Positions 44,501-54,629 of a stretch of 55,131 bases of DNA are shown here, piece by piece. A program made the position numbers and the translations under genes. Source of the DNA: an uncultured Pelagibacteraceae bacterium (GTDB taxonomy: Bacteria > Pseudomonadota > Alphaproteobacteria > Pelagibacterales > Pelagibacteraceae). The DNA lies in contig CACGMC010000005.1 of assembly GCA_902574035.1 (NCBI GenBank), forward strand, positions 1-55,131, given 5' to 3'. Position 1 is the stretch's first letter; each line of letters opens with the position of its first letter. The notes beneath the pieces were generated by a model. It was not told the origin of the DNA and searched no databases. It worked only from the letters and a program-made list of their open reading frames with translations.

Positions 44501-45579
44501 CTGCACTGAGCTTTGTTCATCATATAATGATCTAGTATCACACAAGCCAACATTGCTTCTCCAATAGGTACAGCTCTTATTCCAACACATGGATCGTGTC
44601 TACCTTTTACAGAAATTTTTGTATTCCGCCCTTTTTTATTTATTGTCTCTCTACTGTTTAAAATAGACGACGTAGGCTTAACAGCAAATGAAGCTATAAT
44701 ATCTTGTCCAGATGAAATACCACCTAAAATTCCACCAGCTCTATTACTTTTAAATTTAATCTTACCAGCACCGCCTCGTATTTCATCAGAATTTTCTTCT
44801 CCAGTTAAAAAAGCAGAACCCATACCAGCGCCAATATTTACTCCTTTAACAGCGTTAATACTCATAAGCGCAGACGCTATATCTGCATCTAGTTTTGAAT
44901 ATATCGGAGCTCCTAATCCAACAGGAATACCTCTTGCCCTAAGTTCAATTACAGCCCCGCAAGAGGATCCAGACTTTCTAATTTCTAATAAATATTTCTC
45001 CCATAAATTTACTGATGATTTATCTGGACAAAAGAATGGATTTTTTCTTATTTCACTGTCATTCCATTTAGAGGCGTCACATCCCATTATTCCTAATTGT
45101 GTTACTGCTCCAACAATACTAATTTTTTTTCCTATTATTTTTTTAAGAACAATTTTAGCTATAGCTCCAGCAGCGACTCTGCTTGCAGTTTCTCTAGCAG
45201 ATTGACGACCACCGCCCCTATAATCCCTTATACCGTACTTTTTAAAATACGTTAAGTCAGCATGTCCCGGCCTAAATTTATCCTTAATTGACTCATAATC
45301 TCTAGATCGTTTGTCCTCGTTATAAATAATCATTGAAATAGGAGTTCCAGTAGTTTTACCTTGGAAGACTCCTGATAAAATGGAAACTTTATCACTTTCT
45401 TTCCTTTGCGTAGTAAATTTAGACTGCCCAGGCCTTCTCTTATCCATATCTTTTTGAATTTCTTTCTCAGAAATAGGAATATTTGGCGGACAACCATCAA
45501 CTATACAGCCAATAGCTGGCCCGTGCGACTCCCCCCAAGTTGTGAACCTAAAAATTTTTCCAAAAGTATTAAAAGACAT
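44497..45579 (-). CDS. aroC: chorismate synthase
   Basis: A 360-residue flavin-dependent enzyme producing chorismate from [25 protein letters not shown] is the first signature; [54 protein letters not shown] and [14 protein letters not shown] complete the family. It begins 34 bases from the divergent pdxH start and its stop overlaps dxs by four bases. Confidence 0.96.
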   Translation of the reverse strand: MSFNTFGKIFRFTTWGESHGPAIGCIVDGCPPNIPISEKEIQKDMDKRRPGQSKFTTQRKESDKVSILSGVFQGKTTGTPISMIIYNEDKRSRDYESIKDKFRPGHADLTYFKKYGIRDYRGGGRQSARETASRVAAGAIAKIVLKKIIGKKISIVGAVTQLGIMGCDASKWNDSEIRKNPFFCPDKSSVNLWEKYLLEIRKSGSSCGAVIELRARGIPVGLGAPIYSKLDADIASALMSINAVKGVNIGAGMGSAFLTGEENSDEIRGGAGKIKFKSNRAGGILGGISSGQDIIASFAVKPTSSILNSRETINKKGRNTKISVKGRHDPCVGIRAVPIGEAMLACVILDHYMMNKAQCS

Positions 45580-45613
45580 AGTTATTTAATGTATAAATTA
45601 TTTTAAATAAATT

Positions 45614-46243
45614 ATGAATCAAAATAATGGCAAAAACTCTCTAGGTTTGGATAAATGCTTTGAAGAAGCCAAAAATCCAATAGAATTATTCAAAAAATGG
45701 TTCGCTAAAGCCAAGGAGACTGAAATTAATGACCCTAATGCTGTAGCGGTTGCCACAGTGGATGACGACAATCAACCAAGTGTAAGAATGGTCTTGCTTA
45801 AAGGGTTGAGTGATAAAGGATTTGTCTTTTATACAAATTTAAATAGTAAAAAAGGAAGCGATTTAAAGATTAACAAAAAATCATCTATGTGTTTTCATTG
45901 GAAAAGTATTAGAAGACAAGTAAGAGTAGTCGGAGAAGTTGAAAAAGTTACAGATAAAGAGGCGGATGATTATTATAACTCAAGACCATATAAAAATAAA
46001 ATTGGTGCATGGGCTTCCTCTCAATCTGAAATTTTAGATAAGCGGGATGATTTCATAAAAAAAATAAAAACTTATGAAAAAAAATATCCATCTAACAACG
46101 TGCCAAGACCTTCGCATTGGTCTGGATGGAGATTAATGCCATCTCAAATTGAATTTTGGTTAGATGGAGATGGCCGAATACATGAGAGATTAAATTATAA
46201 AAAAGAAAACGGAAGTTGGAAAAAAGAACTTTTATATCCTTAG
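45614..46243 (+). CDS. pdxH: pyridoxamine 5'-phosphate oxidase
   Basis: A 209-residue FMN enzyme that makes pyridoxal phosphate. NAVAVATVDDDNQPSVRMVLLKGL, GFVFYTNLNSKKGSDL, RRQVRVVGEVEKV, SRPYKNKIGAWASSQS and WSGWRLMPSQIEFWLDGDGRIHERLNY are the known motifs in order. It is a lone gene, divergent from aroC and convergent with the polyprenyl synthase gene, with which it overlaps by four bases. Confidence 0.95.
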   Translation: MNQNNGKNSLGLDKCFEEAKNPIELFKKWFAKAKETEINDPNAVAVATVDDDNQPSVRMVLLKGLSDKGFVFYTNLNSKKGSDLKINKKSSMCFHWKSIRRQVRVVGEVEKVTDKEADDYYNSRPYKNKIGAWASSQSEILDKRDDFIKKIKTYEKKYPSNNVPRPSHWSGWRLMPSQIEFWLDGDGRIHERLNYKKENGSWKKELLYP

Positions 46244-47253
46244 AACGATCTATTTAAACTAAAACTTGATAAGTTTTGTAAAATATTTTTTTCTCTACTA
46301 TTTGGAAAAATAGCTAAAGCGTCTCTTGAAACGTTTACAAAGTATTCAGCTCTTTTTAAACTTTCTTCTACTGCTTTATATTTATTAATAAGTGATAATA
46401 CTTCGCTAAAATCATCTTCAGTTCTTTTTTCTTTCTTAAATATTTCTTTTAAAAAATCTCTTTCCTCATCATTTGCTCTTTGAAAAATAATTATTAATGG
46501 TAAGGTTGTTTTGCCCTCGTAAAAATCTTTTCCAACTTCTTTTCCGAATAAAATTTCCTTAGCGAAGTAATCCAAAGCATCGTCAGCAATTTGAAAAGCT
46601 AGACCAAGATTTTTTCCATAAGAAGCTAAAGCCTCCTTTTCTTTAATGTCAAGTTTACCTAAACAAGCACCTGTTTTAGTTGCTGCAGAAAATAAAGCAG
46701 CTGTTTTTAAATTGATAATTTTTGTATATGTCTCTTCCAAAAGATCTGCTTCACCTTTATGTTGTAATTGCAAAACCTCTCCCTGTGCAATTTTGGAAGA
46801 AGTAGAAGATAATAATTTTAATATTTCTAAATCTCCATCGTCTACCATAATTTCAAAACATCTGCTTAATAGATAATCTCCAGTTAAAATTGAAGATTGA
46901 TTACCCCAAATATTGTTTGTAGTTTTATTTCCTCTTCTTAAATCGCTCTCATCAATTACGTCGTCGTGTAATAAAGTTGCAGAATGAATTAATTCAACAC
47001 AACTAGCTAGATTAATATCTCTGTCCCCCAAATCATAACCAGCCAATTTAGCTGAGCCTAAAGTTAAAAGAGCCCTTAGTCTTTTGCCACCTGAGTTTAA
47101 ATGATGTTTTGTCATTTTCTGAATAAGATCAACCTTACTCTCAAGTTTAAGATTAATTAATTTCTCAACCTTATCTAGTTTGTTAGCTACTAGATTTCTT
47201 AAATCTAGGTAAGCAGAATTAGCAGAATTTTTAAGCGGAATTACTGACCCCAT
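46240..47253 (-). CDS. ispB: long-chain polyprenyl diphosphate synthase (octaprenyl type)
   Basis: A 337-residue prenyl synthase making the side chain of ubiquinone. HHLNSGGKRLRALLTLGSAKL precedes the first aspartate motif LHDDVIDESDLRRG (DDxxD without the farnesyl-type insertion, as in chain-elongating enzymes), GEVLQL and the second motif FQIADDALDY follow. Chain length (C40 to C50) cannot be read directly. ATG 47251-47253 follows a 142-base divergent gap shared with the S49 peptidase gene, in which I saw no clear promoter. Confidence 0.9.
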   Translation of the reverse strand: MGSVIPLKNSANSAYLDLRNLVANKLDKVEKLINLKLESKVDLIQKMTKHHLNSGGKRLRALLTLGSAKLAGYDLGDRDINLASCVELIHSATLLHDDVIDESDLRRGNKTTNNIWGNQSSILTGDYLLSRCFEIMVDDGDLEILKLLSSTSSKIAQGEVLQLQHKGEADLLEETYTKIINLKTAALFSAATKTGACLGKLDIKEKEALASYGKNLGLAFQIADDALDYFAKEILFGKEVGKDFYEGKTTLPLIIIFQRANDEERDFLKEIFKKEKRTEDDFSEVLSLINKYKAVEESLKRAEYFVNVSRDALAIFPNSREKNILQNLSSFSLNRSF

Positions 47254-47395
47254 AGTTAGTTTTTACACAACCTAACCGAAATATTATATTCTTATTTAAA
47301 ACCTGTTGCCGCACCTTCAATTCAACTAGGAGTAGCGTAATAATTGATTAAAATTTTTTATAGTATTGATATAAGTAAAATATTAATACTCATTT

Positions 47396-48208
47396 ATGTT
47401 TTCATTATTTAAAAAAAAAATAATTATACCTCATGTCAGGATGACTGGAGTGATAGGGTCTGTTGGAAGATTTAAACAAGGTATAGATTTAGCTAATCAG
47501 CAGGAAATTCTTAAGAAAGCATTTTCTTACAAAAAGGCAAAAACTGTTGCGATCTCAATTAATTCTCCAGGAGGATCACCAGTTCAATCACATTTGATTT
47601 ATAGCTATATCAGACAATTAGCAAAAAAAAACAAGACTAAAGTTATTATATTTGCTGAGGATGTAGCTGCATCGGGTGGTTATTTTATTGCATGCGCTGG
47701 AGACGAAATCTACGCAAATTCAAGTTCTATAATTGGATCTATTGGTGTGATATCGGCGTCATTTGGTTTCAAAGATCTAATTAAAAAGATTGGAGTTGAA
47801 AGAAGAATTTATACAGCAGGTAAAAATAAAAGCACTCTAGATCCTTTTGTAGAAGAGAAGCAAGAGGATGTTGAAAGATTGAAAAAAATACAATTAGACT
47901 TGCATTCAGACTTCATAAAAATCGTAAAGCAAAGTAGGGGAGATAAAATTAAAGACCCAGAAAAAAATAATATATTTACTGGTGAATTTTGGGCAGGATC
48001 GGTGGCACATAAACTTGGATTAGTTGATGGGATAGGAAATGCAGATCAAGTATTAAGAGAAAAATTTGGAGATAAAGTAATTATTAAAAAATTTGAAAAA
48101 CAAAAGGGATTTTTAGCAAAAAAATTATCTTCATCGATTGATAATCAAATTGAAAGTATTCTAGACAACCTCGAAGAAAAGAGTTTATGGCAAAGATTTG
48201 GCTTATAA
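47396..48208 (+). CDS. S49 family serine peptidase (SppA/SohB-like)
   Basis: A 270-residue peptidase. ISINSPGGSPVQS and FAEDVAASGGYFIACAGDEIYAN contain the oxyanion region and the nucleophile Ser93; AGKNKSTLDPF supplies the general-base Lys145. It matches the short alphaproteobacterial S49 group that resembles signal peptide peptidase. No N-terminal membrane anchor or signal peptide is evident (MFSLFKKKIII is short), so the protein may be cytoplasmic or peripheral. It directly precedes glyQ with no gap. Confidence 0.87.
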   Translation: MFSLFKKKIIIPHVRMTGVIGSVGRFKQGIDLANQQEILKKAFSYKKAKTVAISINSPGGSPVQSHLIYSYIRQLAKKNKTKVIIFAEDVAASGGYFIACAGDEIYANSSSIIGSIGVISASFGFKDLIKKIGVERRIYTAGKNKSTLDPFVEEKQEDVERLKKIQLDLHSDFIKIVKQSRGDKIKDPEKNNIFTGEFWAGSVAHKLGLVDGIGNADQVLREKFGDKVIIKKFEKQKGFLAKKLSSSIDNQIESILDNLEEKSLWQRFGL

Positions 48209-49087
48209 ATGCTAAAAAAGAAAAAAAACGATAATTCTAAAGGTCAGACATTTCAAGAAATAGTAATGAGTCTGCAAAAGTTCTGGGTAAAATATGGATG
48301 TGTGTTGCTTCAACCCTATGATTTAGAAGTAGGCGCAGGAACCTTTCATCCCGCAACCACACTAAGATCTTTAGGTCCTAATCCATGGAAAGCGGCTTAT
48401 GTGCAACCATCAAGACGACCTACAGATGGAAGATATGGAGAAAATCCAAATAGATTACAACATTATTACCAATTTCAAGTAATCATAAAACCTTCACCAA
48501 AAAATATTAAAAATATTTATTTAAAAAGTCTAGCGGCTATTGGAATAGATGTAAAAAAACATGACATAAGATTTGTGGAAGATGATTGGGAAAGCCCTAC
48601 TCTAGGAGCTGCTGGATTAGGTTGGGAGGTTTGGTGTGATGGTATGGAGATAACTCAATTTACTTATTTTCAGCAAATGACTGGTATAGACTGCAAACCT
48701 GTTCCGGTTGAACTTACATATGGTTTAGAAAGACTATGTATGTTTGTGCAAGGGAAGAAAAATGTCTTTGACATTAAATGGAATAGTGAGGGAGTAAAAT
48801 ATAAAGATATTTTTCATCAATCAGAAAAAGAATATTCAGCATATAATTTTGAATATGCAGATACTAAAATTTTACTTTCAAATTTTGAGCATGCCGAAAA
48901 AGAATGTAAATCTCTTTTGAATAAAAAACTTCCTCTTCCAGCATATGACCAATGTTTAAAGGCTAGTCATATATTCAATTTACTAGACGCAAGGGGAGTA
49001 ATAGGAGTAGCAGAAAGAGCAAACTACATTGACAGAATAAGAGAACTATCTAAAGGTTCCGGAAAATTATGGTTAGAAAGTCAGTGA
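48209..49087 (+). CDS. glyQ: glycyl-tRNA synthetase alpha subunit
   Basis: A 292-residue class II catalytic subunit of the bacterial alpha2beta2 enzyme. [65 protein letters not shown] and [10 protein letters not shown] are characteristic motif 1-3 regions. It is immediately after the peptidase stop and four bases before glyS. SAR11 requires glycine or a source of it, but no glycine riboswitch lies here. Confidence 0.96.
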   Translation: MLKKKKNDNSKGQTFQEIVMSLQKFWVKYGCVLLQPYDLEVGAGTFHPATTLRSLGPNPWKAAYVQPSRRPTDGRYGENPNRLQHYYQFQVIIKPSPKNIKNIYLKSLAAIGIDVKKHDIRFVEDDWESPTLGAAGLGWEVWCDGMEITQFTYFQQMTGIDCKPVPVELTYGLERLCMFVQGKKNVFDIKWNSEGVKYKDIFHQSEKEYSAYNFEYADTKILLSNFEHAEKECKSLLNKKLPLPAYDQCLKASHIFNLLDARGVIGVAERANYIDRIRELSKGSGKLWLESQ

Positions 49088-49091
49088 TATT

Positions 49092-51149
49092 ATGTCAGAA
49101 TTTATATTAGAACTTTATAGTGAAGAGATACCGCCTAATTTACAAGTCAATGCAAGAAATGATCTAGAAAAAAAAATTAAAAGCTCTTTAATAGAGGAAA
49201 ACTTAAAATTTGGATCTTTACAAGCTTTTTCATCACCAACAAGACTCACAATATTTCTCAAAGATTTTTCGGAAAAAATAAAAATTCCATCTAAGGAGAT
49301 AAGAGGTCCAAAAGTCGGTGTCATGGAAGATGTCATAAATAATTTCTTAAAAGCGCATAATTCATCTCGAAAAGATCTTATGGAAAAGCAGAACGATAAA
49401 GGAAAATTTTATTACATTAAAACTAAAAGCAAAGAAACTCTAACTTCAGAGGTGTTAAAAAAAATAGTTGTAAATAGCATAGCTTCAATCAAGTGGAAAA
49501 AGTCAATGAGATGGTCTGATACAGACTTATTATGGGGAAGACCTTTAAGATCTATTTTAGCAGTATATAATAAGAAAATACTTACTTTTAGCTATGGCCA
49601 TTTAAGAGCTAGTGATTGTACTATAATAGAAAAAGACCTAGATACTAAAGTTATTAAAGTGACAACTGTTAAGGATTATCAAAAATTGTTATTTAAAAAT
49701 AATATAATACTTAATCATGAAGAAAGAGAGCAAAAAATAATCAAAAAATTCGAAAGTTTTTATAAAGTTAAAAATTTTAAGAATCATTACGACGTTAATC
49801 TTTTAAAAGAGGTAACCAACATTGTAGAAGACCCACAAGTACTTTTAATTGATTTTGACAAAAAATATTTAGAATTACCAAAAGAAATTATTATTTCCAC
49901 ATTACAAAATCATCAGAGATATTTTCCTATCTTAGACAAAAAAGATAAAGTCACTAATTTCTTTTTGGTTGTCACAAATAAAAAGGATACAAACAATCTT
50001 ATTAAAGACGGAAACAAAAGAGTAGTTGAGGCAAGATTAGCAGATGCCAAATTCTTTTGGGATAAAGATAAATCAAAAAATTTAATTAAACAAATTGCAA
50101 AACTTAAAGATATAAAATTTTATGAGGGACTTGGTTCTGTTTATGACAAAACCCAAAGATTAAGAAAATTGAGTGGTATATTGGCTGATGAATTTAGTTT
50201 AAATAAAGAAAAAGCAGAGATTGCAGCATCCATCTCTAAATCAGATTTATGCTCGGACTTGGTAAATGAATATCCTGATCTACAAGGACTTATGGGAAAA
50301 TATTTTGCTTTAAGTCAGGGTTTTGAGGAGGATGTATCAAATGCAGTAAGTGATCATTATCTACCTTTAGGAAATAATTCTATGACTTCTAAAAAACCAA
50401 TCAGCTATGTTGTGGCAATATCAGATAAAATTGATACTTTAGTTGGATTTTTTCTTATTAATGAAAAACCAACCAGTTCAAAAGATCCTTTTGCATTGAG
50501 GAGATCCGCTATTGGTTTATTACGAACTATTATAGACAATAAATTAAACTTAAAACTCAGAAATTTAATAAGTTACAATATAAAATTACTTGAGGAACAA
50601 GGAGTAACAAAGACTAATGAAAATTCTGAAAATGAAATATTAAATTTTCTTAAAGAAAGAATGAAAAATATTTTAAAAGACAAAAATATAAAAAATGATA
50701 TTATTGAAGCATCTATAAGTTCATATTTTAGTGATAATTATTTTGACCTCTACAAAAAAAACACTTTAATGAACAAATATATAAACAAAGAAGCAGGAAT
50801 AAATGCAATTAGTTCTTACAAAAGAGCATTTAATATAGTGGAAAGTGCAAAAGAAGATTTATCAGGTAGGCCAGATGCTGTTTTATTTAGAAAGGACGAA
50901 GAAAAACATTTATTTGAAAAGCTTAATGAGATTCGAAAATCTTTTACAGTAAATGAGCAAGATAAAGATTATGAAAAATTACTCTTAAGCCTATCAGAAA
51001 TTAAGATATTCACCGATAAATTTTTTGATAATGTTATTGTAAATGATGACAATAGTGATATTAAAAATAACAGACTGGAGTTGTTAAAAATGTTTTGTAA
51101 TACTTTTAACAATTTTATTAATTTTTCTAAATTAGAAGGAATATCGTGA
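49092..51149 (+). CDS. glyS: glycyl-tRNA synthetase beta subunit
   Basis: The 685-residue tRNA-binding subunit. FILELYSEEIPPNLQVNAR opens it, GPKVGV, KSMRWSDTDLLWGRPLRSILAVY, STLQNHQRYFPILDKK and EARLADAKFFWDKD follow, then an HD-like part with KSDLCSDLVNEYPDLQGLMGKYFAL and a C-terminal anticodon-binding region. The C-terminus overlaps the ppdK start by four bases (GTGA). Confidence 0.95.
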   Translation: MSEFILELYSEEIPPNLQVNARNDLEKKIKSSLIEENLKFGSLQAFSSPTRLTIFLKDFSEKIKIPSKEIRGPKVGVMEDVINNFLKAHNSSRKDLMEKQNDKGKFYYIKTKSKETLTSEVLKKIVVNSIASIKWKKSMRWSDTDLLWGRPLRSILAVYNKKILTFSYGHLRASDCTIIEKDLDTKVIKVTTVKDYQKLLFKNNIILNHEEREQKIIKKFESFYKVKNFKNHYDVNLLKEVTNIVEDPQVLLIDFDKKYLELPKEIIISTLQNHQRYFPILDKKDKVTNFFLVVTNKKDTNNLIKDGNKRVVEARLADAKFFWDKDKSKNLIKQIAKLKDIKFYEGLGSVYDKTQRLRKLSGILADEFSLNKEKAEIAASISKSDLCSDLVNEYPDLQGLMGKYFALSQGFEEDVSNAVSDHYLPLGNNSMTSKKPISYVVAISDKIDTLVGFFLINEKPTSSKDPFALRRSAIGLLRTIIDNKLNLKLRNLISYNIKLLEEQGVTKTNENSENEILNFLKERMKNILKDKNIKNDIIEASISSYFSDNYFDLYKKNTLMNKYINKEAGINAISSYKRAFNIVESAKEDLSGRPDAVLFRKDEEKHLFEKLNEIRKSFTVNEQDKDYEKLLLSLSEIKIFTDKFFDNVIVNDDNSDIKNNRLELLKMFCNTFNNFINFSKLEGIS

Positions 51150-53806
51150 AACAATTTATTTTCAGTTTTGATGATAAAAAGATTAGTAAACTTAAAAATA
51201 AAAAAAACTTGTTAGGTGGTAAAGGAACTAATTTAGCTGAAATGGGTAAGCTTGGCTTACCTGTGCCTCCAGGTTTTACAATTACCACACAAGTCTGTGA
51301 TATTTTTTATTCAAATAAAAAAAAATTACCTACTAAAATTTTATCTCAAATTAAGGCTGAGATTAAAAGAATTGAAAAAAAAACATTAAAAAAATTTGGA
51401 GATTTGAAAAATCCACTTTTAGTTTCCGTTAGGTCTGGTGCAAGAATTTCGATGCCAGGGATGATGGATACTATTTTAAATTTAGGTTTAAATGATAAAA
51501 CAGTAAATGCGCTAGCCACAAAATCTAATAATCCTCGCTTTGCAAAAGATAGTTATAGAAGATTTATTCAAATGTTCAGCAATGTAGTAATGGGAGTAGA
51601 AGGCCACCTATTTGAAGAAATGATAGACAATTTCAAACTTACAAAAGGTGTTCTGCAAGATACAGAAATTGATGCCTCTGACTGGGATGGATTAATTGAA
51701 AATTTTAAAAAATTAATAAAAGAAAAAACTGGTAAAAATTTTCCTCAAGATGTTAATGAACAATTAATTGAGGCAATTAGCTCAGTATTTAGATCTTGGG
51801 AAAGTCAAAGAGCAAAAACTTACAGAAAACTAAATAGAATACCCGATGAATGGGGAACAGCTGTAAATGTTCAAGCTATGGTCTTTGGAAACATGGGTAG
51901 TGACTGTGCTACTGGAGTAGCTTTCACAAGAAACCCGTCTACAGGTGAAAATTCATTTTTCGGGGAATATTTAATTAATGCTCAAGGTGAGGATGTGGTT
52001 GCTGGCACAAGAACACCACAATATATTACAAAAAAATCAAAAAAAGAGTCAGGTTCAAAAGAACTTTCAATGCAAGAAGCAATGCCCAATGCTTATAAAG
52101 AATTAGAAAAAGTTTTTATAAAATTAGAAAAACATTATAGAGATATGCAAGACATTGAATTTACAGTTGAAAACAATAAACTATGGATGCTTCAAACAAG
52201 ATCGGGAAAAAGAACTGCTAAAGCAGCAATTAAAATTGCAGTTGATATGGTTAAGGAAAAATTAATTTCTAGAAAAGAAGCAATACTAAGAATAGATCCA
52301 AATACTATTGATACACTTTTACATCCCACTTTAGATGACAAAGTTAAAAAAGAGATAATAGCATCTGGTTTACCTGCATCACCTGGTGCAGCGAGTGGTA
52401 AAGTTGTTTTTACTGCTGACGAAGCGGAAAAATTAAATAATATGATGCAAGATACAATTTTGGTTAGATTAGAAACATCACCAGAGGATATCCATGGAAT
52501 GCATGCTGCAAAAGGTATTTTAACTGCGAGAGGTGGAATGACTAGTCATGCTGCTGTAGTCGCAAGGGGAATGGGTCGACCTTGTGTTTCAGGATCAAGC
52601 GAGATAACGATTGATTATGAGAACAAAAAATTTAAAGCAGGCAACGAGATTATAAAAGAAGGTGAAATCATAACAATTGACGGGGGAAGCGGCAAGGTTA
52701 TGAAAGGCTTAGTTCCAACAGTAAAACCTGAAATTTCTGGATATTTTTCAACAATAATGAAATGGGCAGATGGTTTCAGAAAATTAAAAATAAGAACTAA
52801 TGCTGAGACTGAACAAGATAGCAAAACAGCTATAGATTTTGGTGCAGAAGGAATAGGTCTATGTAGAACTGAACACATGTTTTTTGATGAAGATAGAATA
52901 TTATCAGTAAGACAAATGATTCTTTCCAAATCAAATGAAGACAGAAACCATGCATTATCAAAACTTTTGCCTTATCAAAAAGAAGATTTCAAAAAAATCT
53001 TTAAAGTAATGTCAGGCCTACCTGTAACTGTAAGATTATTAGATCCGCCATTACATGAATTTTTACCTAGGGCAGACAAAGACGTTGACGAAGTAGCTAG
53101 ATCCTTAAATTTAGCATCTAAAGAAATTCGAGATAGAATATCAGAACTACACGAGGAAAATCCGATGCTTGGCCACAGAGGTTGTAGACTAGGTATATCT
53201 TTCCCTGAGATTTATGAAATGCAGTGTAGAGCTATTTTCGAAGCAATAACAGAACTTAAAAAAGAGAAAATAAAATCTGCTTTTGTAGAAATTATGATTC
53301 CGTTAGTTTCAACAGAATCTGAATTAAGAATTATGCGTTCGCTAGTAAACCGAGTCGCTCATCAAATTGAGACACAAAACAAAATTAAATTAAATTATAT
53401 TGTAGGAACAATGATTGAACTACCTAGGGCAGCATTACAAGCAAAAGATATATCTAAGCATGCAGATTTTTTTAGTTTTGGTACTAATGATTTAACCCAA
53501 ACTACTTTTGGTATTAGCAGGGACGACTCTGGTAAGTTTTTAAATGACTACATAAACAATAAAATTTTCGATGTTGATCCTTTTGTGAGCATAGATCAAA
53601 GTGGTGTTGGTGAACTTGTTGAGATTGCATCTTCTAGAGGAAGAAAAACAAATAAAAAGATTAAACTCGGCATTTGCGGTGAGCATGGTGGCGATCCTAA
53701 AAGTATTGAATTTTGTTCTAAGACTGGTTTAGATTATGTTTCTTGCTCTCCTTTTCGAGTACCGGTAGCTAGACTCGCTGCAGCACAAGCAGAGTTATCC
53801 AAGTAA
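51146..53806 (+). CDS. ppdK: pyruvate, phosphate dikinase
   Basis: An 886-residue enzyme interconverting pyruvate and phosphoenolpyruvate using ATP and phosphate. The N-terminal ATP-grasp domain starts LLGGKGTNLAEMGKLGLPVPPGFTI and includes VRSGARISMPGMMDTILNLG. The swivelling domain carries the phosphorylated histidine (His468) in GGMTSHAAVVARGMGRPCV. The C-terminal PEP/pyruvate barrel has IGLCRTEHMFF, FFSFGTNDLTQTTFG and the cysteine motif GICGEHGG. Start is GTG 51146, overlapping glyS. SAR11 lacks ordinary phosphofructokinase and pyruvate kinase as I recall, so this is likely the main pyruvate/PEP enzyme. Confidence 0.96.
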   Translation: MKQFIFSFDDKKISKLKNKKNLLGGKGTNLAEMGKLGLPVPPGFTITTQVCDIFYSNKKKLPTKILSQIKAEIKRIEKKTLKKFGDLKNPLLVSVRSGARISMPGMMDTILNLGLNDKTVNALATKSNNPRFAKDSYRRFIQMFSNVVMGVEGHLFEEMIDNFKLTKGVLQDTEIDASDWDGLIENFKKLIKEKTGKNFPQDVNEQLIEAISSVFRSWESQRAKTYRKLNRIPDEWGTAVNVQAMVFGNMGSDCATGVAFTRNPSTGENSFFGEYLINAQGEDVVAGTRTPQYITKKSKKESGSKELSMQEAMPNAYKELEKVFIKLEKHYRDMQDIEFTVENNKLWMLQTRSGKRTAKAAIKIAVDMVKEKLISRKEAILRIDPNTIDTLLHPTLDDKVKKEIIASGLPASPGAASGKVVFTADEAEKLNNMMQDTILVRLETSPEDIHGMHAAKGILTARGGMTSHAAVVARGMGRPCVSGSSEITIDYENKKFKAGNEIIKEGEIITIDGGSGKVMKGLVPTVKPEISGYFSTIMKWADGFRKLKIRTNAETEQDSKTAIDFGAEGIGLCRTEHMFFDEDRILSVRQMILSKSNEDRNHALSKLLPYQKEDFKKIFKVMSGLPVTVRLLDPPLHEFLPRADKDVDEVARSLNLASKEIRDRISELHEENPMLGHRGCRLGISFPEIYEMQCRAIFEAITELKKEKIKSAFVEIMIPLVSTESELRIMRSLVNRVAHQIETQNKIKLNYIVGTMIELPRAALQAKDISKHADFFSFGTNDLTQTTFGISRDDSGKFLNDYINNKIFDVDPFVSIDQSGVGELVEIASSRGRKTNKKIKLGICGEHGGDPKSIEFCSKTGLDYVSCSPFRVPVARLAAAQAELSK

Positions 53807-54625
53807 TAAACTAGTGTCAAAAGTTTTAGCGCTATGAGTAATAGCACCAACTGAGATCCTATTTACTCCAGTTCTTGAAATTTTTTTAATATTTCCTAAA
53901 TTAGCATTTCCAGAGTATTCAGTTTCGTATTTTTTGTTACAGAGTTTTAAACATTTTTTTAGTTGAGATATACTCATATTGTCAAAAAGTATTCTTTTAA
54001 ACTTTAATCCTAATATCTTTTTTAATTGACCTATATTTTCAATTTCAACCGTAACAACCTTTGTAGATTTGGATGCTCTTGATACAAGTTTTGTTAAATT
54101 TCTAGACGCATTTATATGATTGTCTTTAATCAAAACTTCATCACTTAAATTGTATCTATGATTAAAACCTCCACCTTTTTTAACAGCATACTTTTCTAAT
54201 AATCTTAAGTTTGGAGTTGTTTTTCTTGTGCAACAAATTTTCGTTTTTTTTCCTACTTTTTTAACAAAGTTGTTAGTAGCTGTAGAAATACCTGATGCAT
54301 GGTTTAAAAAATTTAAAGCTGTTCTTTCAGCCGTAAGAATTGTTTTTGTATTTGCTAAAATTTCAGCTATCACTTTATTTTTTTTTATAAACTTTCCGTC
54401 TTTTATTTTTGATTTAAAAATTGTCTCTTTTCCAATTATTTTAAACGCTTGTTTACAGAAATCTATCCCGGATATTACTCCATTCTGTTTGGCTATTATT
54501 TTAGCTTTAATTTTCTTATTATTAAATTTTATAAGTTTTGTTGTAACATCGCCCATGGGTTTAAGATCTTCATCTAGGGCTTTTTTAACTACATAACTGA
54601 TATACTTTTGATTTAATTTTTGCAC
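53795..54625 (-). CDS. nadC: nicotinate-nucleotide pyrophosphorylase (quinolinate phosphoribosyltransferase)
   Basis: A 276-residue enzyme converting quinolinate and PRPP to nicotinate mononucleotide. ALDEDLKPMGDVTTKL, AKQNGVISGID, ERTALNFLNHASGISTAT, CCTRKTTPNLRLLEKYAVKKGGGFNHRYNLSD, VEIENIGQL, ILFDNMS and TGVNRISVGAITHSAK complete the family motifs. GTG 54625 is chosen because it follows the nadA stop by four bases; TTG 54640, overlapping nadA, is possible. The 3' end overlaps the convergent ppdK by 12 bases. Confidence 0.92.
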   Translation of the reverse strand: MQKLNQKYISYVVKKALDEDLKPMGDVTTKLIKFNNKKIKAKIIAKQNGVISGIDFCKQAFKIIGKETIFKSKIKDGKFIKKNKVIAEILANTKTILTAERTALNFLNHASGISTATNNFVKKVGKKTKICCTRKTTPNLRLLEKYAVKKGGGFNHRYNLSDEVLIKDNHINASRNLTKLVSRASKSTKVVTVEIENIGQLKKILGLKFKRILFDNMSISQLKKCLKLCNKKYETEYSGNANLGNIKKISRTGVNRISVGAITHSAKTFDTSLLLG

Positions 54626-54629
54626 TGAT

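Noticed and set aside
47254-47395. A 26-codon open stretch in the divergent gap ending PVAAPSIQLGVA, and a possible promoter with TTGATT and TATAGT.
   Set aside because: The stretch has no start codon and no homology I recognise, and the promoter boxes are only nine bases apart. I see nothing supportable in this 142-base gap.
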